Shown one piece after another: positions 43,838 through 52,779 of a stretch of DNA of 64,000 bases. The notes beneath the pieces are model-generated. The model saw only the letters and a program-made list of their open reading frames with translations, had not been told where the DNA came from and ran no database searches. Source of the stretch: Treponema sp. UBA6852 (lineage in GTDB: Bacteria > Spirochaetota > Spirochaetia > Treponematales > Treponemataceae). The stretch lies in assembly GCA_002449305.1 (NCBI GenBank), contig DKDI01000013.1, forward strand, positions 1 to 64,000, read 5' to 3'. The translations under genes were made by a program, and so were the position numbers. Numbering within the stretch: the first letter of the stretch is position 1; each line of letters starts with the position of its first letter.

Positions 43838-44428
43838 ATGGAACCAATAATATTAGCATCCTCTTCTCCTAGGCGGCAAGAGATTTTAAAATTCCTAAAC
43901 ATTCCTTTTATTGTAAATCCTGCGGATATTGACGAAGCAATTCCTGCCGACATAAAGCCAGAGGAAGCCGCAGAATTTTTAGCAGCAAGAAAAATAGACG
44001 CTGTCGCAAGAAAGATTCCAGCGGAAAATGAAATCGGATGGATTTTGGCAGCGGACACAGTAATTCTCCACAAAAACAGAATTTTCGGCAAACCAAAAAA
44101 TCAGGATGAAGCAAGAGACTTTCTAAATTCACTGCAAGGAACAACCCACAAAGTAATCACCGGAATCGCGCTTTTTAACGGAAGTGCTCACTACATGACA
44201 ACAAGAACAAGCGTAAACAAAGTAACTTTCGCCGCAATGTCAGAAGCCGAAATTGAATCTTATCTTGAAACAAGCGAATGGCACGGAGCGGCAGGAGCAT
44301 ATAGAATTCAGGGAAAAGCATCTTGTTTTATAAAAAAAATCGAAGGAACTGAAAGCTCTGTAATGGGCTTGCCTATCTTCGAGCTATATGATATGCTTAA
44401 AGAGCAAAATTATAAGTTTACAGTTTGA
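43838..44428 (+). CDS. maf: Maf-family nucleotide pyrophosphatase
   Basis: House-cleaning nucleotide pyrophosphatase that hydrolyses dTTP/UTP or modified nucleotides, 196 residues. It shows the N-terminal signature LASSSPRRQEILK, AARKIDAVARK, the catalytic ADTVILHKNRIFGKP, and ESYLETSEWHGAAGAYRIQG. Typical length. It is divergent from tRNA-Arg; no ribosome site is obvious. Confidence 0.93.
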   Translation: MEPIILASSSPRRQEILKFLNIPFIVNPADIDEAIPADIKPEEAAEFLAARKIDAVARKIPAENEIGWILAADTVILHKNRIFGKPKNQDEARDFLNSLQGTTHKVITGIALFNGSAHYMTTRTSVNKVTFAAMSEAEIESYLETSEWHGAAGAYRIQGKASCFIKKIEGTESSVMGLPIFELYDMLKEQNYKFTV

Positions 44429-44563
44429 TAAACGATTTTGCCGGACATTTTTTCATAAGAAAATATGTTACGAAATCATCCGGGCTGATTAGTCAGCTAC
44501 GAGAAACAAAGCCGGTGGAAAATTTTAAACATTAAGAAGAATTTTCCGGTGAAGGAGTTAATC
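44429..44563 (+). promoter_or_regulatory. Leader of rpsB with complementary segments
   Basis: The 135 nt before rpsB contain GGAAAATT (about 44516) and AATTTTCC (about 44541) as a stem just before the GAAGGAG ribosome site, and three related G/C blocks (GCCGG, CCGGGC, GCCGG) in otherwise A/T-rich DNA. A regulatory fold for S2 is plausible, but no known motif is recognised. Confidence 0.35.
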
Positions 44564-45430
44564 ATGGCAGTTGTAACCATGAAAAGTCTTCTTGAGTCTG
44601 GAGTTCATTTCGGACATCAAGTAAAACGCTGGGATCCACGTATGAAGAAGTACATCTTCGCAGAACGCAATGGAATCCACATTATCGACCTGCAGAAAAC
44701 AATCACTGCAATCAAAGACAGCTATGATGTTGTACGCAAAGTTGCATCATCAGGAAAATCAGTTCTTTTCGTAGGAACAAAAAAACAGGCTCAGCAGGCT
44801 ATTGCAAAAGAAGCAGAACGCTGCGGAATGTACTATGTAAACAACCGCTGGCTTGGTGGAACACTTACAAACTTTACAACAATCAAAAAATCGCTTCTCC
44901 GTCTTAAGAAAATCGAAAAGATGGAAGTTGACGGAACTTTCGACAAGCTCACAAAAAAAGAAGTCGCCGCATACATGAAAGAGAAAGAAACTCTCACAAA
45001 GAACTATGGCGGAATGAAAGACATGAAGGAGCTTCCTGGCGCAGTATTTATTATTGACACACACAAAGAGCAGATTGCTGTTGCAGAAGCACGCCGCATG
45101 GGAATTCCTATCATTGCTATTGTTGATACAAACTGCAATCCAGAAGGAATCAATTACCCTATTCCTGGCAATGATGACGCAATTCGCGCAATCAGCCTCT
45201 TTACTTCTATTATTGCAAACGCTGTAATCGAAGCAGACAATGAGCAGGGACTTAAAATCATCGACACTCTTGGAGACGAGGATGACATCACAACAGATGC
45301 AACAACCAAAAAAGAAGATGAAGAAATTGTTGATTATTCAAACTACACTCCTACAGAGCCAAAAGAAGAAGATGCAGAAGCTGACAAAAGAGAAAGCGAG
45401 CTTTTGGACGAGGACAATTATACAAAATAA
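44564..45430 (+). CDS. rpsB: 30S ribosomal protein S2
   Basis: S2 binds at the small-subunit neck. The 288-residue protein has [53 protein letters not shown], and the C-terminal D-T-N-C-N-P-E region. It is longer than E. coli S2 (241), with an acidic tail of about 45 residues. The ATG at 44564 is set by GAAGGAG 7 nt upstream. First gene of rpsB-tsf-frr-uppS-cdsA-dxr-rseP. Confidence 0.95.
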   Translation: MAVVTMKSLLESGVHFGHQVKRWDPRMKKYIFAERNGIHIIDLQKTITAIKDSYDVVRKVASSGKSVLFVGTKKQAQQAIAKEAERCGMYYVNNRWLGGTLTNFTTIKKSLLRLKKIEKMEVDGTFDKLTKKEVAAYMKEKETLTKNYGGMKDMKELPGAVFIIDTHKEQIAVAEARRMGIPIIAIVDTNCNPEGINYPIPGNDDAIRAISLFTSIIANAVIEADNEQGLKIIDTLGDEDDITTDATTKKEDEEIVDYSNYTPTEPKEEDAEADKRESELLDEDNYTK

Positions 45431-45449
45431 AAATATCTCGGAGTAGAAA

Positions 45450-46286
45450 ATGGCAGATATTACAGCCGCTATGGTAAAAGACTTGCGCGAAACAACAGGC
45501 GCAGGAATGATGGACTGCAAAAAAGCTCTTGTTGATACAAACGGAGACTTTGACGCAGCAGTAAAACTCTTGAAAGAAAAAGGACTTGCCGCAGTTGCAA
45601 AACGCGCAGAACGCGCAACTTCTGAAGGACGCATTTTTATTCGTCAGAACGGAAACAAAGTTGCTGTTGTTGAACTTGTATGTGAAACTGACTTTGTTGC
45701 AAAGAATGCAGAATTCATTGCATGCGGTGAAAAAATCCTTGATGAAATTTTTGCAAAGGGATACACAGAAATCAACAAAGAACTTTCTGATGTTCTTTTG
45801 GATTTTGCAACACGCACACGCGAGAATATGTCTTTGTCAAAGATTCAGGTTATTGATGTTCCTGAAAATTCAGTTGCAGGAATTTACATCCACTCTGACT
45901 TCAAGACAGCCGCTGTTACAGTTATCAAAGGTTCTACAGACGAAAAAGTAAAGGAATTTGCACGCGACTGCTGTATGCACCTTGCTGCATTTACTCCTGC
46001 TTACAACAGACCAGAAGATGTTCCAGCTGAATACATCAATGAGCAGAAAGAAATTTTTGCAAAACAGATGGAAGATGATCCAAAAATGGCATCAAAGCCA
46101 CAGAATGTAAAAGATGGAATTCTTCAGGGCAAAATCAACAAGCACCTTGCTGAAATCTGTTTTGTTGATCAGATGTTTGTAAAAGACGACAAAAAGTCTG
46201 TAAAAGCAAAGCTTGATGAAGTTGGAAAATCAGTGGGCGCAACCCTTGAATTTGCCAGCATAAATCTTTTGCTCTTAGGAAAATAA
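45450..46286 (+). CDS. tsf: Elongation factor Ts
   Basis: Guanine-nucleotide exchange factor for EF-Tu. The 278-residue protein has the UBA-like N-terminus VKDLRETTGAGMMDCKKALV, the core LVCETDFVAKNAEF, and the KINKHLAEICFVDQMFVKDD segment near residue 230. Starts 19 nt after rpsB with CGGAG upstream. A GC-rich hairpin follows the gene (46293-46336). Confidence 0.96.
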   Translation: MADITAAMVKDLRETTGAGMMDCKKALVDTNGDFDAAVKLLKEKGLAAVAKRAERATSEGRIFIRQNGNKVAVVELVCETDFVAKNAEFIACGEKILDEIFAKGYTEINKELSDVLLDFATRTRENMSLSKIQVIDVPENSVAGIYIHSDFKTAAVTVIKGSTDEKVKEFARDCCMHLAAFTPAYNRPEDVPAEYINEQKEIFAKQMEDDPKMASKPQNVKDGILQGKINKHLAEICFVDQMFVKDDKKSVKAKLDEVGKSVGATLEFASINLLLLGK

Positions 46287-46292
46287 AATATT

Positions 46293-46336
46293 GCGGCAGG
46301 CATTTTCAAAGCAAAGTGCTTGCCGTAGTTCTTTTT
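46293..46336 (+). terminator. Hairpin between tsf and frr (terminator or attenuator)
   Basis: CGGCAGGC pairs with GCTTGCCG around a long loop, with TAGTTCTTTTT after it. It could reduce transcription into frr and the downstream isoprenoid genes. Confidence 0.5.
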
Positions 46337-46379
46337 AATGAACTTAAAAAAGTTACAGACTTAATTATTTGGAGAAATT

Positions 46380-46919
46380 ATGGCAGACAATGAAAGCCGA
46401 ATGGAAAAAACGGTCAATTCACTGAAAGAAGAATACAAATCAATCAGAACAGGAAGAGCTAGCGCAGCAATTTTTGACAAAGTACGTGTTGACTATTATG
46501 GAACACCTACTCCTCTGAATCAAGTTGGAAACATTTCAATTCCGGAAGCTCGCACAATTGTAATTTCTCCTTTTGACAAGTCAATTATGGGCGACATTGA
46601 AAAAGCTATCCAGAAAGCAGAGCTCGGATTAAACCCAAACAATGATGGAAAGGTAATTCGTATCGCAATTCCGCCGCTTACAGCAGACAGAAGAAAAGAA
46701 CTTGTAAAGCAGGCAAAAGCCACAGCAGAAAACTACCGCACAACAATCAGAAATATCCGCCGCGACGGAAATGAAGATTTGAAAAAACAGCAGAAAGCAG
46801 GAGAACTTACAGAAGATCAGCTCAAGACAGAAACTGAAAAGCTTCAGAAGCTCACTGATAAGTATATCGAAGAAATCAACGGAATTTATGAAGCTAAAGA
46901 AAAGGAAATAATGGAATAA
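46380..46919 (+). CDS. frr: Ribosome recycling factor
   Basis: Splits post-termination ribosomes together with EF-G. The 179-residue protein has EEYKSIRTGRASAAIFDKVR, YYGTPTPLNQVGNISIPEAR, NPNNDGKVIRIAIPPLTADR and a helical C-terminus. Normal length. A GGAG site precedes the ATG. pyrH, often found between tsf and frr in other phyla, is absent, which I recall to be normal for Treponema. Confidence 0.96.
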   Translation: MADNESRMEKTVNSLKEEYKSIRTGRASAAIFDKVRVDYYGTPTPLNQVGNISIPEARTIVISPFDKSIMGDIEKAIQKAELGLNPNNDGKVIRIAIPPLTADRRKELVKQAKATAENYRTTIRNIRRDGNEDLKKQQKAGELTEDQLKTETEKLQKLTDKYIEEINGIYEAKEKEIME

Positions 46920-46924
46920 ATTCA

Positions 46925-47638
46925 ATGTCTGATTTATTCAACAAAGATGCATTGCCGGTTCATGTAGGAATAATTATGGACGGCAATGGTCGCTGGGCAA
47001 AAAAGCGGAATCTACTCAGAACTAATGGCCACACGGAAGGCTTAAAAAGAGCAAAGGAAATTGCAAAAGCATCTTCTGACATCGGCTTGAAATTCCTTAC
47101 ATTTTATGTTTTTTCGACAGAAAACTGGAAACGCACAGAGCAGGAAGTTGGATTTTTGATGAATCTTATACATTCCTATCTTTTAAAGGAATTCGATTTC
47201 TGCAAATACAACAACGTTAGAGTCCGTATGCTCGGCGACAAGTCAAGACTGCCGGAAAATGTAAGAAAAGACATTGATAAAATTGAAAAAGATACAGAAA
47301 ATCTTACAGGGCTTACAATTTGTCTTGCAATAAACTATGGTGGACGGGACGAAATTATCCGTGGTGTAAAAAAACTTGTTGCGGAAGGAAAAACGGCCTT
47401 GGATATTTCAGAAGAATCTATTTCAAGAAGTTTTGATGTTCCAGAGCTTCCTGATGTGGATTTGCTTATAAGAACTGGCGGAGAAAAAAGACTAAGTAAT
47501 TTTCTGATGTGGCACTCGGCTTATGCTGAATTGCTTTTTTCAGACACACTTTGGCCTGATTATTATAAGGAAGAATTTTTCAAAGATATAGGAGAGTTTC
47601 AAAAAAGAACTAGAAGATTTGGAGCTGTTCCAGTATGA
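46925..47638 (+). CDS. uppS: Undecaprenyl diphosphate synthase
   Basis: Cis-prenyltransferase making the C55 lipid carrier for wall synthesis. The 237-residue protein shows HVGIIMDGNGRWAKKRN (with the catalytic Asp), FYVFSTENWKRT, AINYGGRDEI and LLIRTGGEKRLSNFLMWHSA, AELLFSDTLWPD. Starts 5 nt after frr; its stop overlaps cdsA by 4 nt. Confidence 0.95.
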   Translation: MSDLFNKDALPVHVGIIMDGNGRWAKKRNLLRTNGHTEGLKRAKEIAKASSDIGLKFLTFYVFSTENWKRTEQEVGFLMNLIHSYLLKEFDFCKYNNVRVRMLGDKSRLPENVRKDIDKIEKDTENLTGLTICLAINYGGRDEIIRGVKKLVAEGKTALDISEESISRSFDVPELPDVDLLIRTGGEKRLSNFLMWHSAYAELLFSDTLWPDYYKEEFFKDIGEFQKRTRRFGAVPV

Positions 47639-48516
47639 ATAAAATTGCTTCCCGTTTATTGATTTTTTTTATCGGAATTCCTATTGTCATAGCCTTTATA
47701 GTTGCGCCATTTTATAATCATATTTTGCTTCATATTTTGGTCTGCTTGATTTCTGCGCTTGGTGCATCTGAGCTTTATGATATTTTTTCTGTAAAATACA
47801 AGCTTCTGAATAAAAAACTTATTATAGCTGAAAGCATCTTCATTCCACTTGTGGCGGCTCTTTACGCCATTTTGCCATCTTTGGGAATCAACTTTTATTC
47901 CGGGCAAGAAATTATAACATTCGCGTATATCGTAACAATTTTGATTTTATTTACAGTCGAAGTTTTTTCCCAAAAAGAATTTGAAGATTCGAATGCGCGG
48001 CTCGCTTCCTCTATTTTCATAATAACTTATACAGGATTTTTGCTTACATTTATTTCAAGAATGACAACTTGGACTTTAAACGGAAAAAACATAACTGTTC
48101 CAGTCGTTTGCGTATTTATCCTGATGGTATTTTTGTGCGACAGCATAGCATGGTTTTTGGGTGTTTTATTCGGAAAAAGCAACCGGGGAATTGTAAAAGC
48201 AAGCCCAAACAAAAGCTGCATTGGATTCATAGGCGGATTCATTGGTTCTGTTGGAGCTGGAATTTTAGGCTATTATTTATGGCCGCAAATTTTTTCAGGC
48301 TCGCCTCTTAAGATTGTCTTTACAGGACTTTGCATGGCACTTTCCTCAATTGTCGGCGACTTAACAGAATCTGTATTCAAGCGTTCATCTGGAATAAAAG
48401 ATTCAGGCAAAATAATTCCTGGACGTGGAGGAATTTTGGACTCCATTGATTCCATAGTTGTTTCCGCTCCTATTTTCTATCTTTTAGTTTCAATTTTATT
48501 CGGACCGTTCAACTGA
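47635..48516 (+). CDS. cdsA: Phosphatidate cytidylyltransferase
   Basis: Membrane enzyme forming CDP-diacylglycerol from phosphatidate and CTP. The 293-residue protein has about eight membrane segments and ends with the family signature region [20 protein letters not shown] followed by GILDSIDS. The classic signature reads PGHGG and DR at two of these places; here Arg and Ser are seen (see findings). It shares 1 nt with dxr. Confidence 0.92.
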   Translation: MNKIASRLLIFFIGIPIVIAFIVAPFYNHILLHILVCLISALGASELYDIFSVKYKLLNKKLIIAESIFIPLVAALYAILPSLGINFYSGQEIITFAYIVTILILFTVEVFSQKEFEDSNARLASSIFIITYTGFLLTFISRMTTWTLNGKNITVPVVCVFILMVFLCDSIAWFLGVLFGKSNRGIVKASPNKSCIGFIGGFIGSVGAGILGYYLWPQIFSGSPLKIVFTGLCMALSSIVGDLTESVFKRSSGIKDSGKIIPGRGGILDSIDSIVVSAPIFYLLVSILFGPFN

Positions 48517-49631
48517 TGAAAAAAAGAATTCTTGTTTTAGGCTGTACCGGATCAATCGGAAGCCAGACTCTTGATATTGCACGCAAAATGAGCGGCACTT
48601 TTGAAGTATGCGGAATTTCAGCTGGAAAAAATGAAGAAAAAGTAAAAGAATTATGCTGCGAATTCAATTGCAAAGGAACTGTTTTTTCAAAAGATGGAAT
48701 AGAAGGTCTTAAAAAACTCATAAAAGAAAGCAAAGCCGATATTGCAGTAAATGGAATCGCTGGAGCTGCCGGTCTCAAGCCTTCAGTTCTTGTTTTGGAA
48801 AACGGAATTGACTTGGCTCTTGCAAACAAAGAAACAGTTGTAATGGCGTGGAATCTTGTAAAGGAAATTGCAAAAAAAAATGGAGCAAAAATAATTCCCG
48901 TAGACAGTGAGCATTCGGCAATATTCAACTTGGTGCAGAAAATCGGCTCGGAAAATATAAGCGAAATAATAATAACTGCAAGCGGCGGTCCGTTCAAGAA
49001 TCTTTCAGATGAAGAGCTAAAAACAGTTTCAATTGAAGATGCATTAAAACATCCGACTTGGTCAATGGGACCAAAAATCACAATCGATAGCGCAAGTCTT
49101 GCAAACAAAGGTCTTGAAGTTATTGAAGCGTGCAGACTTTTTGACTTTCCGCCTGAAAAAGTGAGCGTTGTAGTTCATCCGCAAAGCCTGATTCATTCAC
49201 TTGTAAGAACAAAGGACGGAATGTTGTACGCGCAGATTTCAAATCCCGATATGCGCCATCCAATATTCGGAGCTTTAGTCTGGCCGAAAATTTCAGAAAA
49301 TTACCTTGAAAAATTTGACCTTGCATCTTGCAAAGAAATGACATTTTCCGCTCCAAGATTTGGCTCGTTTCCGCTTTTAAAAACAGCATTCAGCTGTGCA
49401 AAAAAAGGCGCAGGCTACACAATCGCATTCAATGCCGCAAACGAAATTGCAGTTCAGGCTTTTCTTGAAAAAAAATGTGGCTTTACCGATATTGCAAAAA
49501 TTGTAATCAATACTCTTGAGCTTGACTGGAGCACGCAGCCAGCTTCAATTGAAGAAATTTTCAGCATTGACCAAAAAGTCCGCCTTGAAGCAGAACGTCA
49601 GCTTGCTTTGCTGTCAGGAGGAATCCGTTGA
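48516..49631 (+). CDS. dxr: 1-deoxy-D-xylulose 5-phosphate reductoisomerase
   Basis: Second step of the MEP isoprenoid pathway, supplying precursor for UppS. The 371-residue protein has the NADPH motif [24 protein letters not shown], the metal site [39 protein letters not shown] and [11 protein letters not shown]. Length normal. Its stop overlaps rseP by 4 nt. Confidence 0.95.
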   Translation: MKKRILVLGCTGSIGSQTLDIARKMSGTFEVCGISAGKNEEKVKELCCEFNCKGTVFSKDGIEGLKKLIKESKADIAVNGIAGAAGLKPSVLVLENGIDLALANKETVVMAWNLVKEIAKKNGAKIIPVDSEHSAIFNLVQKIGSENISEIIITASGGPFKNLSDEELKTVSIEDALKHPTWSMGPKITIDSASLANKGLEVIEACRLFDFPPEKVSVVVHPQSLIHSLVRTKDGMLYAQISNPDMRHPIFGALVWPKISENYLEKFDLASCKEMTFSAPRFGSFPLLKTAFSCAKKGAGYTIAFNAANEIAVQAFLEKKCGFTDIAKIVINTLELDWSTQPASIEEIFSIDQKVRLEAERQLALLSGGIR

Positions 49632-50740
49632 CATTTGTCTTGGGAATTCTAGGACTAGGTTTTCTTGTATTTTTTCATGAACTAGGGCATTTTGTAGCCG
49701 CAAGAATTTTCGGAGTAAAAGTTGAAGCCTTTTCAATTGGAATGGGACCGGTTTTACTTCATAGCACTTGGAAAGAAACTGACTACAGAATTTCCCTTAT
49801 TCCTTTGGGCGGATACTGCGCAATGAAAGGCGAAAAGGATTTCCAAGAAGCAATGGAAAAAAATCTCAAGGAAATTCAAGGCGAAAAGGATTCATTATAC
49901 GGTATTCATCCTTTAAAAAGACTCGCAATAGCATTTGCAGGTCCGTTTGCAAATTTTTTGTTCGGATTTTTTGCATTTTTTACAATTGCCATTATCGGCT
50001 ATACATACTACAGCGCAGGCACAAAAGTTTCCATGGCAGACGAAATTTATCCGGAACTTTCTTCCCCAGCCCACGATGTCGGAATGAAAAGCGGAGACAA
50101 AATTTTAAGTTTAAACGGAACAGCGGTAAATGACTTCAGCGAAATCGCAGCATTTATTTCAACTCATCCAGATGAAAATATAAAAATTGAAGTTGAGCGC
50201 GAAGGCAAAATCTTTTTCTTTGATGTGAAAACGGAACTGGACAAAGAAACTGGAGCTGGAAAACTTGGAATTGTTTCAGACCCGGAATCAATTGTTGAAC
50301 ACGAATATCCAAGGCACGGATTTTTCGGCGCATGCAAAGAAGGATTCACACAAAGCGCAAAAATTATCGCATTGACTGGAAAAAGCATAAGAATTCTATT
50401 TAAAGGCGTAAATCTTACAAATGCAGTTTCAGGACCGGTAAGAATCACTTCGATTTTGGGTACAACTGTAAAACATGGATTTGCGGCAGGATTTAAAGAA
50501 GGTGTAGTTTCCACGCTGGAATTTCTTGCGCTTATAAGCATTTCACTTTTTTTAACGAACCTGCTTCCTATTCCAGTTCTGGACGGCGGACTTATTCTTT
50601 TTGCGCTAATCGAATTTTTGGCACGCAAGAAAATGAATCCAAAAGTTTTGTATTACATTCAGTTTGTCGGAATATTTTTTATAGCTCTCCTTTTTATATT
50701 TGCCATGACAGGCGACATAATTTATTTTCTAAAAAAATAG
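49628..50740 (+). CDS. rseP: Site-2 zinc metalloprotease RseP
   Basis: Intramembrane protease that cuts anti-sigma factors and remnant signal peptides. The 370-residue protein has the zinc motif [19 protein letters not shown] (HExxH, near residue 16), a single PDZ domain (about residues 130-200: [20 protein letters not shown]) and the third metal ligand region [15 protein letters not shown] (near 318). It begins at TTG with AGGAGG 6 nt upstream, inside the end of dxr. Confidence 0.93.
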   Translation: MTFVLGILGLGFLVFFHELGHFVAARIFGVKVEAFSIGMGPVLLHSTWKETDYRISLIPLGGYCAMKGEKDFQEAMEKNLKEIQGEKDSLYGIHPLKRLAIAFAGPFANFLFGFFAFFTIAIIGYTYYSAGTKVSMADEIYPELSSPAHDVGMKSGDKILSLNGTAVNDFSEIAAFISTHPDENIKIEVEREGKIFFFDVKTELDKETGAGKLGIVSDPESIVEHEYPRHGFFGACKEGFTQSAKIIALTGKSIRILFKGVNLTNAVSGPVRITSILGTTVKHGFAAGFKEGVVSTLEFLALISISLFLTNLLPIPVLDGGLILFALIEFLARKKMNPKVLYYIQFVGIFFIALLFIFAMTGDIIYFLKK

Positions 50741-50749
50741 AGGTTTTAC

Positions 50750-52702
50750 ATGAAAAAATTCATAAATATCGTTCTGCTATTTTTATCTTTCAGCCTTTAT
50801 TCGCAGACAATAGCTTCAACTCAGTCGCATGAAGGAAAAGTCAACGCCCTGCTCTCTTCGGAAACAGAATCTTCTTCTGACGATTCATTTTATTCAGTGG
50901 GAAATGACGGATTTATTATAAAATGGACTTCGGACGGAATGGGAGAACACTACCAAGTTTCCGACTTGCAAGTGCGGCTTGTGGCAAAAAATTCAGTTTA
51001 TGGGGACATCGCAGTTTACGAAACAGATGGAATTTCAAATCACAGGCTGACTGTAATAGATTCAAAGACTTACACAAAAAAGTTTTCCAAGAAATTCGCA
51101 AATTCAATAGTTTCAGTTTCGTTTTCAGCAAAGGGAAAATATCTTTTTGCGGGAACAACGGCAGTAAACGGAACTTTTGTTTTAAATGCAAGAACCGGAA
51201 CTGTAATAAAAAAAGCGGCTGATGTTTCAGGAATTGTGCCGCTTATTCTCACAGGCGATTCAGAAAAAACTGCCGTTATGTACTCAAAGTCCGGAACTCT
51301 CTATTATTATGATTTGATTGGAATGAAAGTCAAGGCGAAATTTTCCGCGCCAAGTTCATTGAATCAGCTTACACTTTTTGGCACAGGAAATTTCAAAAAT
51401 AGATTTATTGCAGGAGAAAAAAATAATACAATATTTATAATTGATGCAACTTCAGGAAAGACACTTGCTCAGTACCAGGCAAATTCGCCACTCATTTTCG
51501 CTTCAAAATCCAGCCATGAAGACAAGCAGGGGCTTTACTTTATAGCTGACGGCGGAAAAAATTTTTCGTTGCAGCTTGTAGACCAAGAATCATTGAAAAA
51601 ACTTTTTACAGGAAAATCAGCAGCCTCACCTCTTATCATTAAGAATTTTACAGGGCTAAAAAGCCGCGACAAATTTACCTGCGCCGCAAAAAATGCAGAG
51701 ACAGTAATGCTAGGAACACAAAATGGCGCGCTCTATTCCATGACAGATATTCCAGAATCAGAACTTTACAGCATTTTTTCAATCACAGAAAATATGTACC
51801 AGAAAATCTACGATATTGATTCCGATGAAAGCATTTTCTATCTTTTGACGCAAAACGCAATATTTAAAACTTCTTACGACACAAAAGCCATGTATAGACT
51901 GGGCTCTAGTTTTTCGCATACAAATATTTTAAAGCACAGTGATTCTCTCATTTTGTGGTCAAAAAACACACAGCGTCCAGTTCAGCAGATATCTTTGGAC
52001 GGAAGTGAAAATACAAAAACTTTGTTCACGCCATCTGCTCAGCTTAGAAACTTAAGAGTATTCAAAAACAAAATTGTCTATATTCTGGGAACTTCCATAG
52101 TCGCAATCTATGACATGGAAACAGGAGCAAATTCAACTGTATACACAGGAACTTCGGTTCAAGATGCGGTTCTTGTAAATGAAAATCTTGTTGTCGTGGC
52201 AAAAACTTCCACAGGAAAAGGAGATTCCGCATTCGTTTCTGTAAACACCCAGACAAAAGAAACCGTTCCTCTCAAATTCAATGGAGATGTTGCTTTTTCC
52301 TTAAGCTATGATGAAAACAAGGAAAATTCTCCTGTATACGGAATTTCAATTGACTCTATAAACGGCACATCAAAAACACTTGTATTTTCTTTCTATCCAA
52401 AGTCTGGAATCCAGAATTCGCTGTTCACATTGCAGGCAGAAGACGCTACTGCATTTACAGAACTTGAATATCCTTTTGTGTTCACAAACATAGGCAAAAA
52501 TCAAGTGCGCTCATACAACATTTCAGCAGGAAAAACAACTGTTTTCCGCCGCTCCGCTTCTATGCCGCTAAAAGCTGCCGCATCAAAAGACAGAGTCGCT
52601 GTTCTTAACTACAACGGAAGCATTTCCTGGTACAATCCAAGCTCGCAGATTCTTCTTGCGGACTGGTACTTAACAACAGACGGCGACTGGATTGAATTTT
52701 AG
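50750..52702 (+). CDS. Exported WD40/PQQ-like beta-propeller protein
   Basis: A 650-residue protein with signal peptide (residues 1-19, LLFLSFSLYSQ). The rest is beta-rich with repeated blade-like units (SFSAKGKYLFAGTTAVNGTF, FIIDATSGKTLAQYQ, VAIYDMETGANSTVYTG, DATAFTELEYPFVFT) and ends GDWIEF. No enzymatic motif is seen. It follows rseP by 9 nt, so it may share the transcript; a role in envelope quality control is guesswork. Similar plan to the protein at 30294. Confidence 0.7.
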   Translation: MKKFINIVLLFLSFSLYSQTIASTQSHEGKVNALLSSETESSSDDSFYSVGNDGFIIKWTSDGMGEHYQVSDLQVRLVAKNSVYGDIAVYETDGISNHRLTVIDSKTYTKKFSKKFANSIVSVSFSAKGKYLFAGTTAVNGTFVLNARTGTVIKKAADVSGIVPLILTGDSEKTAVMYSKSGTLYYYDLIGMKVKAKFSAPSSLNQLTLFGTGNFKNRFIAGEKNNTIFIIDATSGKTLAQYQANSPLIFASKSSHEDKQGLYFIADGGKNFSLQLVDQESLKKLFTGKSAASPLIIKNFTGLKSRDKFTCAAKNAETVMLGTQNGALYSMTDIPESELYSIFSITENMYQKIYDIDSDESIFYLLTQNAIFKTSYDTKAMYRLGSSFSHTNILKHSDSLILWSKNTQRPVQQISLDGSENTKTLFTPSAQLRNLRVFKNKIVYILGTSIVAIYDMETGANSTVYTGTSVQDAVLVNENLVVVAKTSTGKGDSAFVSVNTQTKETVPLKFNGDVAFSLSYDENKENSPVYGISIDSINGTSKTLVFSFYPKSGIQNSLFTLQAEDATAFTELEYPFVFTNIGKNQVRSYNISAGKTTVFRRSASMPLKAAASKDRVAVLNYNGSISWYNPSSQILLADWYLTTDGDWIEF

Positions 52703-52710
52703 TTAACTGC

Positions 52711-52751
52711 AAAAAAAATCCGCGCAATGCAAACAAAACAATGCACGGATT
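52711..52751 (-). terminator. Intrinsic terminator after the ABC-F gene
   Basis: On the minus strand AATCCGTGCATTG pairs with CATTGCGCGGATT (partly through wobble) followed by eight T. It lies between convergent genes and may act for both. Confidence 0.75.
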
Positions 52752-52779
52752 CTGGATAAAATGTCAGCTTTATGAAATA

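Noticed and set aside
45431..46379. Missing pyrH between tsf and frr as a deletion
   Set aside because: I recall the same tsf-frr order in Treponema pallidum, so it looks like lineage-normal gene order rather than a loss event.
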